Assembly (NCBI RefSeq): GCF_003952485.1
Contig: NZ_CP034447.1
Span: 2,990,501-3,054,500, forward strand
DNA from: Mesorhizobium sp. M1E.F.Ca.ET.045.02.1.1
GTDB taxonomy: Bacteria > Pseudomonadota > Alphaproteobacteria > Rhizobiales > Rhizobiaceae
Reading direction: 5' to 3'
DNA length: 64,000 nt
Positions within the stretch are counted from its first letter, which is position 1. Each line of letters begins with the position of its first letter. The position numbers and the translations under genes were made by a program. Shown one piece after another: positions 1 through 7,822 of the stretch. The notes under the pieces were generated by a model. That model had not been told where the DNA came from. It did not search any database and was given only the letters and a program-made list of their open reading frames with translations.

Positions 1-1151
1 TAGAAGCCGGCGCCGACACCGCCGACGATGACTTCGCCGAGCTGCATGTTGATGATCGGGATCATGCCGCCGAGCGCGGTGAAAGAGTCATGCATGGCGT
101 TGACGGCGCCGCAGGAGGCAGCGGTGGTGATGACCGCGAACAGCGCCGAGAGCGCGATGCCGAAGCGCGTCTCCTTGCCTTCCATATTGCCGCCGTCGAT
201 GCCGAGCGCATGGACCAGCGGGTTGCCGGCGGCCTCGGCCCAGTAGCAGACGATGACGCCGGCGAGGAACAGCACGCCCATCGAGGCAAGGATCGCCCAG
301 CCCTGGCGCTCACTGCCGACCATGCGGCCGAAGACGTTGGTGAGACCGGCGCCGAGCGCGAAGATCGTCAGCATCTGAATGAGGTTGGAGATCGCGTCCG
401 GATTCTCGAAAGGATGCGCGGCGTTGGCGTTGAAGAAGCCGCCGCCATTGGTGCCCAGCATCTTGATAGCGATCTGCGATGCGACCGGGCCGAGCGCGAT
501 CGTCTGCTTGGCGCCTTCCAGCGTGGCGGCGTCGACATAAGGCCCGAGCGTCTGCGGGATGCCCAGCCAGACATAGACGAGCGTGAGCACGATGCAGGCC
601 GGCAGGAGCACGTAGAGCGTGCAGCGGGTAAGATCGACCCAGAAATTGCCGATCGACTTGCCGGAAGCGCGGGCAAAGCCGCTGATCAAGGCAACCGCAA
701 TGGCGATACCGGTGGCGGCCGAAACGAAGTTCTGCACGGTGAGGCCGGCCATCTGCACGAGATAGGACATCGTGCTCTCGCCGCCGTAATTCTGCCAGTT
801 GGTGTTTGTGACGAAGCTTGCGGCGGTGTTGAAGGCAAGGCCAGGCTCAACCGCGGTCATGCCCGCCGGATTGTAGGGCAGGGTGCCCTGCAGCCGCTGC
901 AGGGCGTAAAGAACGAGGAAGCCGGCGAGATTGAAGAGCAGCATGCCCGTCGTGTAGACGGCCCAGTGCTGTTCTTCCCTGTCGCTCGTTCCGGCGAGGC
1001 GATAGAGGCCACGCTCGATCGGGACGAGCACCGGCGAAAGCAAGGTCCGGTCGCCGTTGAAGACCCGGAACATATAGCCGCCGAGGGGCTTCACAAGCAA
1101 AACCAGGATCCCACAGTAGAGAAGGATCTGTATCCAGCCGTATATTGTCAT
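1..1151 (-). CDS. kdpA: Potassium-transporting ATPase subunit A (partial, 3' end beyond window)
   Basis: KdpA is the K+-binding, channel-like subunit of the high-affinity KdpFABC pump in the inner membrane. The minus-strand reading starts [20 protein letters not shown] and continues with [20 protein letters not shown] and [23 protein letters not shown] sequence, which is the typical KdpA N-terminus. The frame stays open to base 1, so about 383 codons are visible and the C-terminal third is missing. The ATG at 1149-1151 is preceded in frame by a stop, which fixes the start. It follows kdpF by 27 bases, so the order kdpF-kdpA matches the usual operon. kdpB, kdpC and the sensor genes would lie to the left of the window. 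Confidence 0.95.
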   Translation of the reverse strand, partial: MTIYGWIQILLYCGILVLLVKPLGGYMFRVFNGDRTLLSPVLVPIERGLYRLAGTSDREEQHWAVYTTGMLLFNLAGFLVLYALQRLQGTLPYNPAGMTAVEPGLAFNTAASFVTNTNWQNYGGESTMSYLVQMAGLTVQNFVSAATGIAIAVALISGFARASGKSIGNFWVDLTRCTLYVLLPACIVLTLVYVWLGIPQTLGPYVDAATLEGAKQTIALGPVASQIAIKMLGTNGGGFFNANAAHPFENPDAISNLIQMLTIFALGAGLTNVFGRMVGSERQGWAILASMGVLFLAGVIVCYWAEAAGNPLVHALGIDGGNMEGKETRFGIALSALFAVITTAASCGAVNAMHDSFTALGGMIPIINMQLGEVIVGGVGAGF

Positions 1152-1178
1152 GACATGGCTTCCCGTGGGTCTGTACGA

Positions 1179-1268
1179 TCAAAAGCGCTCAGGGCGGATG
1201 AGCGCATAGGTGAGATAGGCGAGCAGGAACAAAGTCACCGCACCGCCGAGGATGAAATCGAGGATCAT
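1179..1268 (-). CDS. kdpF: KdpF, 29-residue subunit of the Kdp pump
   Basis: This 29-codon gene encodes MILDFILGGAVTLFLLAYLT followed by YALIRPERF. It is a single hydrophobic helix ending in a PE(R/K)F tail, the hallmark of KdpF, which stabilises the KdpABC complex in the membrane. It sits directly upstream of kdpA on the same strand, where kdpF is expected. It is below the size usually reported by gene finders. The identification rests on motif and position and is quite secure. Confidence 0.9.
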   Translation of the reverse strand: MILDFILGGAVTLFLLAYLTYALIRPERF

Positions 1269-1284
1269 GGTTCTGTCCTTCCGC

Positions 1285-1365
1285 TCAGATTCCGTCGCAG
1301 GCTTTGACGTAGGCTAAGGACAGGGCGAAGAATAAAATCCCGATCCCGAGAACAATTAGGTCCAT
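1285..1365 (-). CDS. 26-residue membrane peptide at the head of the kdp operon
   Basis: The reading frame encodes MDLIVLGIGILFFALSLAYV followed by KACDGI, one predicted transmembrane helix. An AAGGA sequence lies 9 bases before the ATG at 1363-1365. The ATG three codons upstream (1372-1374) has no room for a ribosome site, so the shorter start is preferred. It ends 16 bases before kdpF and reads the same way, so it is probably the first gene of the kdp transcript. I recall similar tiny peptides before kdpF in other rhizobia, but no function is known to me. It could be a further pump subunit or a leader peptide. Confidence 0.6.
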   Translation of the reverse strand: MDLIVLGIGILFFALSLAYVKACDGI

Positions 1366-1807
1366 TTCAGGCATTCCTTGCTTTCGACTTGTGTTCGCAG
1401 CCCGTGCGGGCGGGCTCAGAACTGCACGCGACGGCGCGTCACCTTGGCGGTGACGGCGATCAAAGCGTTCTTTTGAAAGGAAATATGGACCCGATCGCCA
1501 TAAAGGTTCGAGACGAGGCGGGAAGGAAAGATATAGGAATTTTATAGTGGTTTTGGCGGGTCGCCCTTTGGTTTGACAGTGCGGCAAAATCGACCTGTAA
1601 CTATCCTACTTTTCCGCCAGCGGCGACTGAGCGCGGGTGCGATCCCGCCTAAATGCATTGCAGTTAACTATTTGATTTAATAGGATTTTATCCGCAATTG
1701 CCATGCGTGTTAGTTTCTTACATACTCATCTTGTTTGATTGCCTGTGGCCTGCGGGCGGATAATCGCAAATATGGTGGTCCCAGAAACGGGCAGGAAGGG
1801 CTGAGCA
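1366..1807. other. Divergent intergenic region between kdp and the RpiR regulator
   Basis: About 440 bases separate the first kdp peptide (minus) from the RpiR gene (plus). Both promoters must lie here. A TTGACA hexamer at 1573-1578 is followed by AT-rich sequence around 1598-1607, but the spacing is long and the promoter assignment is weak. The 1650-1740 stretch is AT-rich relative to the rest. The right end contains an 11-codon ORF (listed separately). No KdpE site was recognised. Confidence 0.5.
1772..1804 (+). CDS. Possible 10-residue leader peptide before the RpiR gene
   Basis: The ORF encodes MVVPETGRKG and stops 3 bases before the RpiR ATG. A GGCGGA sequence lies about 12 bases upstream. 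The 23 bases 1754-1776 around its start match 25847-25869, the start region of the Gfo/Idh gene, at 21 positions. That similarity is the only reason to list it. It could be a translated leader, or a decayed copy of an initiation region. Confidence 0.25.
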   Translation: MVVPETGRKG

Positions 1808-2755
1808 ATGACCGAAGCTGACAGCCAGGCGCTGCGTATTCCGAGCGAGGAAGGCGACAGGCACGATCATGTCAGACGCTTCCCGGACATTATTTCGCAG
1901 GTGAAGGACAGTTACGCGGATTTGCGTCCGGCCGAACGCCGCGTCGCCGATGTCGTGCTCGACGACGTCAAATATGCGGTCGGCGCGTCGAATGCCGCGC
2001 TTGCGCAGCGCGCGCAGGTCAGCGAGCCGACGGTCACCCGTTTCTGCCGCGCCATCGGCTGCGAGGGCGTGCGCGATTTCAAGCTGAAGCTGGCGCAGAG
2101 CCTCGTCGTCGGCGCGCTCTATCTCAGCACCAGGCCGCAACCCGTGAACAGCGACAGCGGCATGCCATTCTGGAACGCCGTGTTCGGCGAGGCGCGGCGC
2201 GCGCTGCAGGAGGCGGAGCGGCAGATCGATCCGGGGCAATTGCAGAAGGCGGCGGAGCTGATCGCCAAGGCGCGGCAGGTGACGGTGTTCGGCCTCGGCG
2301 GCAGTTCGTCGGCCCTGGCGCAGGAGACGCAATACCGCCTGTTCCGCTATGGCATCACGATCAGCGCGCAATGCGATCCGTACCTGATGCGCATGACGGC
2401 TTCGACGCTGAAGCCGGGCGACCTGGTGATCGCGATCTCGGCCACCGGCCGCACCCGAGAAGTGATCGAGGCGGTGGAGCTGGCCAAGCATTACCGCGCC
2501 GATGCGATCTGCGTGACGGCGCCGGACACCGAGCTGTCGCGCGTTTGCGACGTGCGGCTGACGATGGCGGTTCCCGAATATCCCGACACGCTGAAGCCGA
2601 CCGCTTCGCGCTACGCCTTCCTCGCGGCCATCGACCTTCTGGCGGTGGCGTCCGCCTACAAGCTCGACGGCCCGGCGCGCGAGACGGTGCGCCGCATCAA
2701 GTACAACGCCCAGATCCATCGGACCGGGAAGGAGATGGAGCCATTGGGAGATTAG
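1808..2755 (+). CDS. MurR/RpiR-family transcriptional regulator (HexR-like)
   Basis: This 315-residue protein is a sugar-phosphate-responsive DNA-binding regulator. Residues about 30-105 form the N-terminal helix-turn-helix (ASNAALAQRAQVSEPTVTRF, then CRAIGCEGVRDFKLKLAQSL), which strongly resembles HexR-type regulators. Residues about 145-280 form a SIS domain with the GLGGSSS and ISATGRTRE phosphosugar-binding loops. The ATG is preceded by AGGAAGGG. It reads toward the flavin monooxygenase gene 90 bases downstream and probably controls it or central sugar metabolism. The ligand cannot be read from sequence. Confidence 0.88.
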   Translation: MTEADSQALRIPSEEGDRHDHVRRFPDIISQVKDSYADLRPAERRVADVVLDDVKYAVGASNAALAQRAQVSEPTVTRFCRAIGCEGVRDFKLKLAQSLVVGALYLSTRPQPVNSDSGMPFWNAVFGEARRALQEAERQIDPGQLQKAAELIAKARQVTVFGLGGSSSALAQETQYRLFRYGITISAQCDPYLMRMTASTLKPGDLVIAISATGRTREVIEAVELAKHYRADAICVTAPDTELSRVCDVRLTMAVPEYPDTLKPTASRYAFLAAIDLLAVASAYKLDGPARETVRRIKYNAQIHRTGKEMEPLGD

Positions 2756-2763
2756 CGGCCATC

Positions 2764-2786
2764 CCTTCTCCCACAAGGGGAGAAGG
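2764..2786 (+). terminator. Hairpin after the RpiR gene
   Basis: CCTTCTCC and GGAGAAGG arms form an 8-9 bp stem around a CACAAG-type loop, 9 bases after the regulator's stop codon. There is no T-run, so it may be a weak terminator. The sequence equals one arm of the rhizobial palindrome at 20201-20350, so it may also be a solo copy of that repeat. Confidence 0.45.
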
Positions 2787-2845
2787 AGAAGGCGCCGCCG
2801 CCGGCTTCGCCGAGGAATTCGAACTGCAAAAGGGAACGAAGAAGA

Positions 2846-4636
2846 ATGCTCGACATCGCACCATCGCAGCAGGCGGGCACATGGCTCGGCTCCTTCGGCC
2901 GGGCGCTCGAGGCCGGCGACATCGAGGCGGCGACCAACCTTTTCGTGGACGACGGCTACTGGCGCGATCTGCTGACCTTCACATGGAATATCAAGACCAT
3001 GGAGGGCCAGGCGGCGATCCGCGAGATGCTGAAGGCGATGCTGTCATCGGCGAAACCGTCTCACTGGCGCCTGTCGGGCGAGGCGAGCTCGGACGAAGGC
3101 ACGATCGAGGCCTGGTTCACATTCGAGACGGCCGTGGCGCGGGGCGAGGGCATCCTGCGGCTCAAGGACGGCCGCTGCCGGACGCTGTTCACCGCGATGA
3201 GCGAGCTTAAAGGTTTCGAGGAGCAGAAAGGTCCGGACCGGCCGCTCGGCATCCGCCACAAGGCCGATCCCGGGCGCGAGACCTGGGCGGAGAAAAGGGC
3301 ACGTGAGGCGCGCGACCTCGGCGTGCACGAGCAGCCCTATTGCCTGGTGATCGGCGGCGGCCAGGGAGGCATCATGCTCGGCGCCCGGCTGCGGCAGCTC
3401 GGCGTTCCCGCGCTTATCATCGAGAAGAACGCGCGCGCCGGCGATTCCTGGCGCAACCGCTATCGCTCGCTCGTGCTGCACGATCCGGTCTGGTATGACC
3501 ATCTGCCTTACATTCCGTTCCCGGAGAACTGGCCGGTCTTCACGCCCAAGGACAAGATGGGCGACTGGCTGGAAATGTATGCCCGCGTCATGGAGCTGAA
3601 CTACTGGGTCGCCACCAGATGCATCAGCGCCGCCTATGACGAGGTTGAAAAGGTCTGGACGGTGGTGGTCGACCGTGTCGGCCAGCGCATCACGCTGAAG
3701 CCGAAGCACATCGTCTTCGCCACCGGCGCCTATGGGCCGCCGCGGCAGATCGAATTGCCCGGCGCCGGCAGCTTCAAGGGCGAGCTCCTGCATTCCAGCC
3801 AGTATTCGACCGGCGAGAAGTTCCGCGGCAAACGCGTCGCGGTGATCGGCGCGGCAAGCTCGGGCCACGACGTCAGCGTCGATCTCTGGGAGGCCGGCGC
3901 CAAGGTCACGATGGTCCAGCGTTCGCCGACGACGGTGGTGAAGTCCGACACGCTGATGGAGGTCGGCTTTGAGATCTTTTCCGAAAAGGCGCTGGCGCGC
4001 GGCATCACCACTGACAAGGCGGACATGATCGTCGCCTCGACGCCGTTCGCGCTGGTGCCGAAAGGCCAGCGGGCGCTCTATAACGTCATCCGCGAGCGCG
4101 ACGCGGATTTCTACGAGCGGCTCGGCGACAGCGGCTTCGCCATCGACTTCGGCGAGGACGAGACCGGGCTTTTGATGAAGGCCTATCGCACTGGTTCGGG
4201 CTTTTACATCGATGTCGGCGCCTGCGAGCTGATCCTGAACGGCGAGATCGCGGTGAAGAGCGGCGTCGGCATCAAATCGCTGACGCCGAACGGCATCCTG
4301 TTCGAGGACGGCAGCGAGCTTGCGGTCGATGCGATCGTCTGCTGCACCGGCTTTCAGTCGATGAACGAGACGGTTGCGGGGATCGTCTCGCGCGAGGTCG
4401 CCGACAAGGTCGGGCCATGCTGGGGCCTCGGCTCCGGCGTCAAGGGCGATCCCGGCCCGTGGCAGGGCGAATTGCGCAACATGTGGAAGCCTACGGCGCA
4501 GGAAGCGCTGTGGTTCCACGGCGGCAACCTCGCGCTGTCGCGCTTCTACTCGAAATTCGTGGCGCTGCAGCTCAAGGCGCGCATGGAAGGGATCGCCACG
4601 CCGGTTTACGGCGAGCCGAGCAATTCGCGGCGGTGA
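2846..4636 (+). CDS. Flavin-containing monooxygenase with N-terminal NTF2/SnoaL-like domain
   Basis: The 596-residue protein combines two parts. Residues about 1-125 look like an NTF2/SnoaL-type fold (a region of the form VDDGYWRDLLTFTWNIKTME). From residue about 164 an FAD/NAD(P) oxidoreductase begins with VIGGGQGG, followed by GDSWRNRYRSLVLHDP, the FKGELLHSSQY motif of class B flavin monooxygenases, a second nucleotide site VIGAASSGHD and FATGAYGPP. It should use NADPH and O2 to oxygenate a small substrate in the cytoplasm. The fusion is longer than the roughly 450-residue stand-alone FMO. The ATG follows AAGGGAACGAAGAAG, a plausible ribosome site. The substrate is unknown. Confidence 0.88.
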   Translation: MLDIAPSQQAGTWLGSFGRALEAGDIEAATNLFVDDGYWRDLLTFTWNIKTMEGQAAIREMLKAMLSSAKPSHWRLSGEASSDEGTIEAWFTFETAVARGEGILRLKDGRCRTLFTAMSELKGFEEQKGPDRPLGIRHKADPGRETWAEKRAREARDLGVHEQPYCLVIGGGQGGIMLGARLRQLGVPALIIEKNARAGDSWRNRYRSLVLHDPVWYDHLPYIPFPENWPVFTPKDKMGDWLEMYARVMELNYWVATRCISAAYDEVEKVWTVVVDRVGQRITLKPKHIVFATGAYGPPRQIELPGAGSFKGELLHSSQYSTGEKFRGKRVAVIGAASSGHDVSVDLWEAGAKVTMVQRSPTTVVKSDTLMEVGFEIFSEKALARGITTDKADMIVASTPFALVPKGQRALYNVIRERDADFYERLGDSGFAIDFGEDETGLLMKAYRTGSGFYIDVGACELILNGEIAVKSGVGIKSLTPNGILFEDGSELAVDAIVCCTGFQSMNETVAGIVSREVADKVGPCWGLGSGVKGDPGPWQGELRNMWKPTAQEALWFHGGNLALSRFYSKFVALQLKARMEGIATPVYGEPSNSRR

Positions 4637-4640
4637 CGTT

Positions 4641-4793
4641 GCGATCTCCCCCCTTGAGGGGTAGATGCCCGGCAGGGCAGAGGGGGTCGGTCCGACTGGG
4701 CTCGCCATCCTGCAACAGATAAGGGTTGGCGCTTCACGCGCGGCGACCCCCTCTGTCGCCTTCGGCGACATCTCCCCCTCGAGGGGGGGAGAT
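4641..4793. repeat. Paired palindromic rhizobial intergenic repeat (RIME-like)
   Basis: The left arm runs from GATCTCCCCCCTTGAGGGG through GCCCGGCAGGGC to AGAGGGGGTCG. The right arm is its inverted relative, running from CGACCCCCTCTG through CGCCTTCGGCG to CTCCCCCTCGAGGGGGG. Together they fill the gap between the convergent monooxygenase and metallohydrolase genes. Repeats of this look are common between genes in rhizobia. The structure could stop transcription from both sides. Confidence 0.75.
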
Positions 4794-6020
4794 TCACCCC
4801 CGCCCAAAATGCCTGGCCGCAACCTCGACATGCATGTGTTGCGCATGCGCCTCGAAGCGTTCGGTCTCATCGTGGTTGGACGCCTCGTTCGGCCACCATT
4901 TGCCGCCGATGACGATGCCGTTGGAGACCAGTCGCCGATCCGCGACCAGTGAGGCGCCGACCGCGTCGACGAAGGTGAAGCGGCCGGGCAGCAACCTAAG
5001 TACCGCGATATCGCCGATGCCGCCGACTTTCAGCACGCCGAGCTCTGCCTTGGCGACCGCCTCGGCCGGACGCACAGTCGCCGCGCGCAGCACCTCGACC
5101 AGCGGCATGCCGAGCGCCATGAGCTTCGACATGCAGACAAGAATGTCGAAGGCGGGGCCATCGACGCAGTAGAGGTGCACGTCGCTCGAGATGACGTCCG
5201 GCGCCAGGCCTTCGGCGAGCATGGCCTTGGCGACTTCGAAGTCGAAGGAGCCCATGCCGTGGCCGATGTCGAAGATGACGCCGCGCTCGCGCGCCAAGCG
5301 CATGTCCGGCCGCACCGCGCCGGAAGCGAAGACCGGCGCGTTGGGAAACGGGCGGAAGCAGTGGGTGAGGATGTCGCCCCGGCGCAGCCTGGGCAGCACT
5401 TCCGAGCGGCCTGGCGGCGGCTCGTCGATATGCGCCATCAGCGGCAGGCCGACCTTGTCGGCGGCTTCGAGCGCGAGGTCGACCGGTGCGATGCCGCTGG
5501 TGCCGCTGGCGTGGCGGCCCGAGCGGACCTTGACGCCGACGACGACGTCGGCGTGCTCGCGCACCGCCGCCACGGTGTCGCGTGGCTCGCAGAGCCTGAG
5601 GTCACTGCATTCGCCGACGGACACGGTCTTGGCGAAGCCGAATATGCCGGCGAAGGAGATGTTGACATAAGCCAGGATGCGGACCTTCGAGCGCTCGATG
5701 ACATGGCGGCGAAAGCCCAGGAAATTGCCGGCGCCGGCACTGCCGGCGTCGATGAAGGTGGTGGTGCCGCTCTTGGCCGCAAGCCTGTCGGCGTCGACGC
5801 CGAGCGAAGTTCCGCCCCAATAGACATGGCTGTGCAGGTCGACGAGGCCAGGGGTGACGATGCAGTCCCTCGCGTCGACGACCTCACGGGCGGTCCCGGC
5901 ATCGATGGCGGCGTCGATCGCGGCGACGCGGCCATCGGCGATGGCAACGTCGCGCGGCGCATCGAGGTTAGACGCCGGGTCGATCACTCGGCCGCCCTTG
6001 ATCAGCAGATCGAACTGCAT
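4794..6020 (-). CDS. Amidohydrolase/deacetylase-family metallohydrolase
   Basis: This 408-residue TIM-barrel hydrolase belongs to the amidohydrolase superfamily group containing Atu3266-type acetyl-ester or amide hydrolases. Visible metal ligands are H63 and H65 (GLVDLHSH), the lysine expected to be carboxylated K164 (VGVKVRSGR), H197 (PLMAHIDE), H220 (DILTHCF) and catalytic D280 (VISSDVHLY). The N-terminal IKGGRVIDP segment is the usual beta-sandwich start. It is followed 28 bases later by the RidA gene on the same strand upstream. Together with RidA and the monooxygenase it suggests breakdown of an amide or N-acyl compound. The exact substrate is unknown. Confidence 0.88.
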   Translation of the reverse strand: MQFDLLIKGGRVIDPASNLDAPRDVAIADGRVAAIDAAIDAGTAREVVDARDCIVTPGLVDLHSHVYWGGTSLGVDADRLAAKSGTTTFIDAGSAGAGNFLGFRRHVIERSKVRILAYVNISFAGIFGFAKTVSVGECSDLRLCEPRDTVAAVREHADVVVGVKVRSGRHASGTSGIAPVDLALEAADKVGLPLMAHIDEPPPGRSEVLPRLRRGDILTHCFRPFPNAPVFASGAVRPDMRLARERGVIFDIGHGMGSFDFEVAKAMLAEGLAPDVISSDVHLYCVDGPAFDILVCMSKLMALGMPLVEVLRAATVRPAEAVAKAELGVLKVGGIGDIAVLRLLPGRFTFVDAVGASLVADRRLVSNGIVIGGKWWPNEASNHDETERFEAHAQHMHVEVAARHFGRG

Positions 6021-6048
6021 CGACGCCTCCGTTGCTGTTTCGTTGCGA

Positions 6049-6414
6049 TTAGACCGGCCTATAGGCGACCGCTTCGATCTCGATCTTGATGTCGATCATC
6101 AGGCGGGATTCGACGGTGGTGCGTGCCGGCGGGTCCTTCGGGAAATGTTTTGCGTAGACCGTGTTGAAGGTGCCGAAGTCGCGGGCATCCTCCAGCCAGA
6201 CGGTGGTCTTCACCACATCGTCCATGGTGCAGCCGGCAAGCGCCAGCGCAGCCTTGACGTTCTGCAGCACCTGCTCGGCGTGCTCTGCAATCCCGCCCTT
6301 GACCACCAGCCCGTCGCTGCCCACCGGTACCTGGCCGGAGATATAGACGAAATCGCCGGCCCGCACGGCGGGCGAGAGCGGGACATGCGATTTTCCAAAG
6401 CACTGCTTGGGCAA
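6049..6414 (-). CDS. RidA-family protein with TTG start
   Basis: RidA proteins hydrolyse reactive enamine/imine intermediates. I choose the TTG at 6412-6414 because AAAGGAGG lies 6 bases before it and the resulting 121 residues match the family length. Starting at the upstream ATG (6519) would add 35 residues with no family resemblance. The protein has the YISGQVPV, NVKAALALAG and PARTTVE segments, with R98 as the likely substrate-carboxylate-binding arginine. It lies upstream of the metallohydrolase on the same strand, with 28 bases between them. An imine or enamine may form in the same pathway. Confidence 0.85.
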   Translation of the reverse strand: MPKQCFGKSHVPLSPAVRAGDFVYISGQVPVGSDGLVVKGGIAEHAEQVLQNVKAALALAGCTMDDVVKTTVWLEDARDFGTFNTVYAKHFPKDPPARTTVESRLMIDIKIEIEAVAYRPV

Positions 6415-6611
6415 GTGAGCCTCCTTTATCGACTGGATGGGGTTCTTATAGCCGTCTACGCCTGTCGGCGTGATCCTCATAGGGCCGATGTCGGAAAGCA
6501 ACATTTTTTCAAAATCCATGTTGCTTTATTACAGAAGCCTGAGCATCTTGCGCGTCAAAGCCGATCGGCAACTCGTAGCCGCCAGCGGTATGCATGAGAG
6601 AGGGGGATCCG

Positions 6612-7097
6612 ATGACCTTCGACAAGAATCCGTTTCCGGAAGGCGATGCCGACCGCCACGCGCTTTGGGAAATGCTGGTGCGGCGCGACATCGATGCCTT
6701 CCTCGGCCAGGACTGGTCGATGGTCGAGGACGACTTCGTCGCCGAGAGCTTCTTCGGCATGCATGCGCATTTCCTTGCTAATGCCGATGCCTGGCGCCTG
6801 CAGTTCCCGAGGCTGGACGTCTATCGCGACGAATGGCTGCGGCAGGCCAAGGAAACTGCGGCGACGAAATTCGCCGAGCCGCTGCGCGAGGCGCTGTTCC
6901 GTGTGACCAACATGCGCGACATCGACGTCGACGGCGACCGCGCGGTGCTGCACAAGAAATTCGATGGTTCCGTGGCCAAGGCGGACGGTGGCGTCGACAG
7001 GCTCAAATGGCAGACGCTCTACTTCTGCCGCAAGGTCGGCGGTCGCTGGAAGATCGCCGGCTTCGTCGGCTATCTGCCGCATCCGCTGGGGAGCTAA
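6612..7097 (+). CDS. NTF2-like hypothetical protein
   Basis: The protein has 161 residues from the ATG at 6612, which follows AGAGGGGGATCCG. An in-frame ATG at 6594 has no comparable ribosome site. The end KWQTLYFCRKVGGRWKIAGF and the pattern of alternating hydrophobics suggest an NTF2/SnoaL-type cone fold. No catalytic set can be named. It is divergent from RidA, with a 197-base gap. Given the NTF2-like domain of the nearby monooxygenase, it may act on the same class of compound, but that is inference. Confidence 0.6.
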   Translation: MTFDKNPFPEGDADRHALWEMLVRRDIDAFLGQDWSMVEDDFVAESFFGMHAHFLANADAWRLQFPRLDVYRDEWLRQAKETAATKFAEPLREALFRVTNMRDIDVDGDRAVLHKKFDGSVAKADGGVDRLKWQTLYFCRKVGGRWKIAGFVGYLPHPLGS

Positions 7098-7200
7098 TGC
7101 ATGTCGCCCAAAAGTGCGCAGCGGTTTTGGGAGAACGACATGCATCAAAACAAAGACTTAAAGCGCGTCGCCTGAATTCATTTCAGCGCGACGCGCTTTA
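7098..7200 (+). repeat. 103-bp intergenic repeat, copy A
   Basis: The element begins at the stop of the NTF2-like gene with GCATGTCGCCCAAAAGTGCG, has a second GACATGC box near 7138, and ends in a strong hairpin (AAGCGCGTCGC ... GCGACGCGCTTTA). It is about 85-90% identical to the reverse complement of 7617-7720 and more distantly related to 55750-55850. All three share the GCATGTC / GACATGC boxes and an internal short ORF (7140-7175 here, MHQNKDLKRVA). Confidence 0.8.
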
Positions 7201-7245
7201 GACGGGGAGCCAAAGGCCAGCAGGCAATCGCCTCCGGAGGGCATC

Positions 7246-7500
7246 CTAAGCCAGGCGCGGCAACCGTTCGTCCGGCGAGCGGTGGTCGAACACGACCCCC
7301 ATGGTCTTACCAACCGCGGCCATGACGATCAGTTCGACCAGATGGTCGTCGCTGTCCTCGCAGGTGGGGTCACCTTGGCGGATGACGTCGAGCATCGCCC
7401 GGGTCGAGATGGTGTCGCCGGCGCGAAATTTCGAAAGTGCGGACAAAACAAGATCTTGCACCGTCGGGTCCATGACGGGCACCTCCGCAGCGACGTTCAT
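7246..7500 (-). CDS. Hypothetical 84-residue protein
   Basis: The ATG is preceded by AGGAGGAGGCCA, a very strong ribosome site, which supports translation. The protein (start MNVAAEVPVMDPTVQDLVLS) is soluble, acidic and probably helical, with no recognisable domain. It is boxed in by inverted copies A and B of the 103-bp repeat. No function can be assigned. Confidence 0.65.
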   Translation of the reverse strand: MNVAAEVPVMDPTVQDLVLSALSKFRAGDTISTRAMLDVIRQGDPTCEDSDDHLVELIVMAAVGKTMGVVFDHRSPDERLPRLA

Positions 7501-7616
7501 TGGCCTCCTCCTGCCATGAACCCTCCCTGAAAGGATGATACGCCAATGGTTGGATTGCGCCAGCGAAATGGTGGTCCGACCAGTGCGGCTGGCGACAAGC
7601 TACCGCCATTGTTCCT

Positions 7617-7720
7617 TTAAAGCGCGTCGCGCTGAAACGGATTCAGGCGACGCGCTTCAAGTCTTTGTATTTACGCATGTCGCTTTCCCAAAACCGCCGC
7701 GCACTTTTCGGGCGACATGC
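7617..7720 (-). repeat. 103-bp intergenic repeat, copy B
   Basis: This is the inverted counterpart of copy A. Read on the minus strand it starts GCATGTCGCCCGAAAAGTGC and ends with the AAGCGCGTCGC hairpin. The internal short ORF is 7643-7678 (MRKYKDLKRVA), of the same length and ending as in copy A. Copies A and B flank the small gene at 7246-7500. Confidence 0.8.
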
Positions 7721-7822
7721 CTTAGGTGTGGAACACCGGGCTGGCGGCCACGCCGCGCGCTCGACGCATCGCGCTCGGGTTGCTAAGTCCCTCTCGCGCA
7801 GGGAGACCAGTCGAGTCGAGAT

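Noticed and set aside
90..1307. 405-codon plus-strand ORF opposite kdpA
   Set aside because: It is antisense to a clear kdpA/kdpF and has the Arg/Ala/Glu/Asp-rich composition of high-GC shadow frames.
3044..4870. 608-codon minus-strand ORF opposite the monooxygenase
   Set aside because: Antisense to the FAD/NADP motifs of a clear enzyme and extending into a palindromic repeat.
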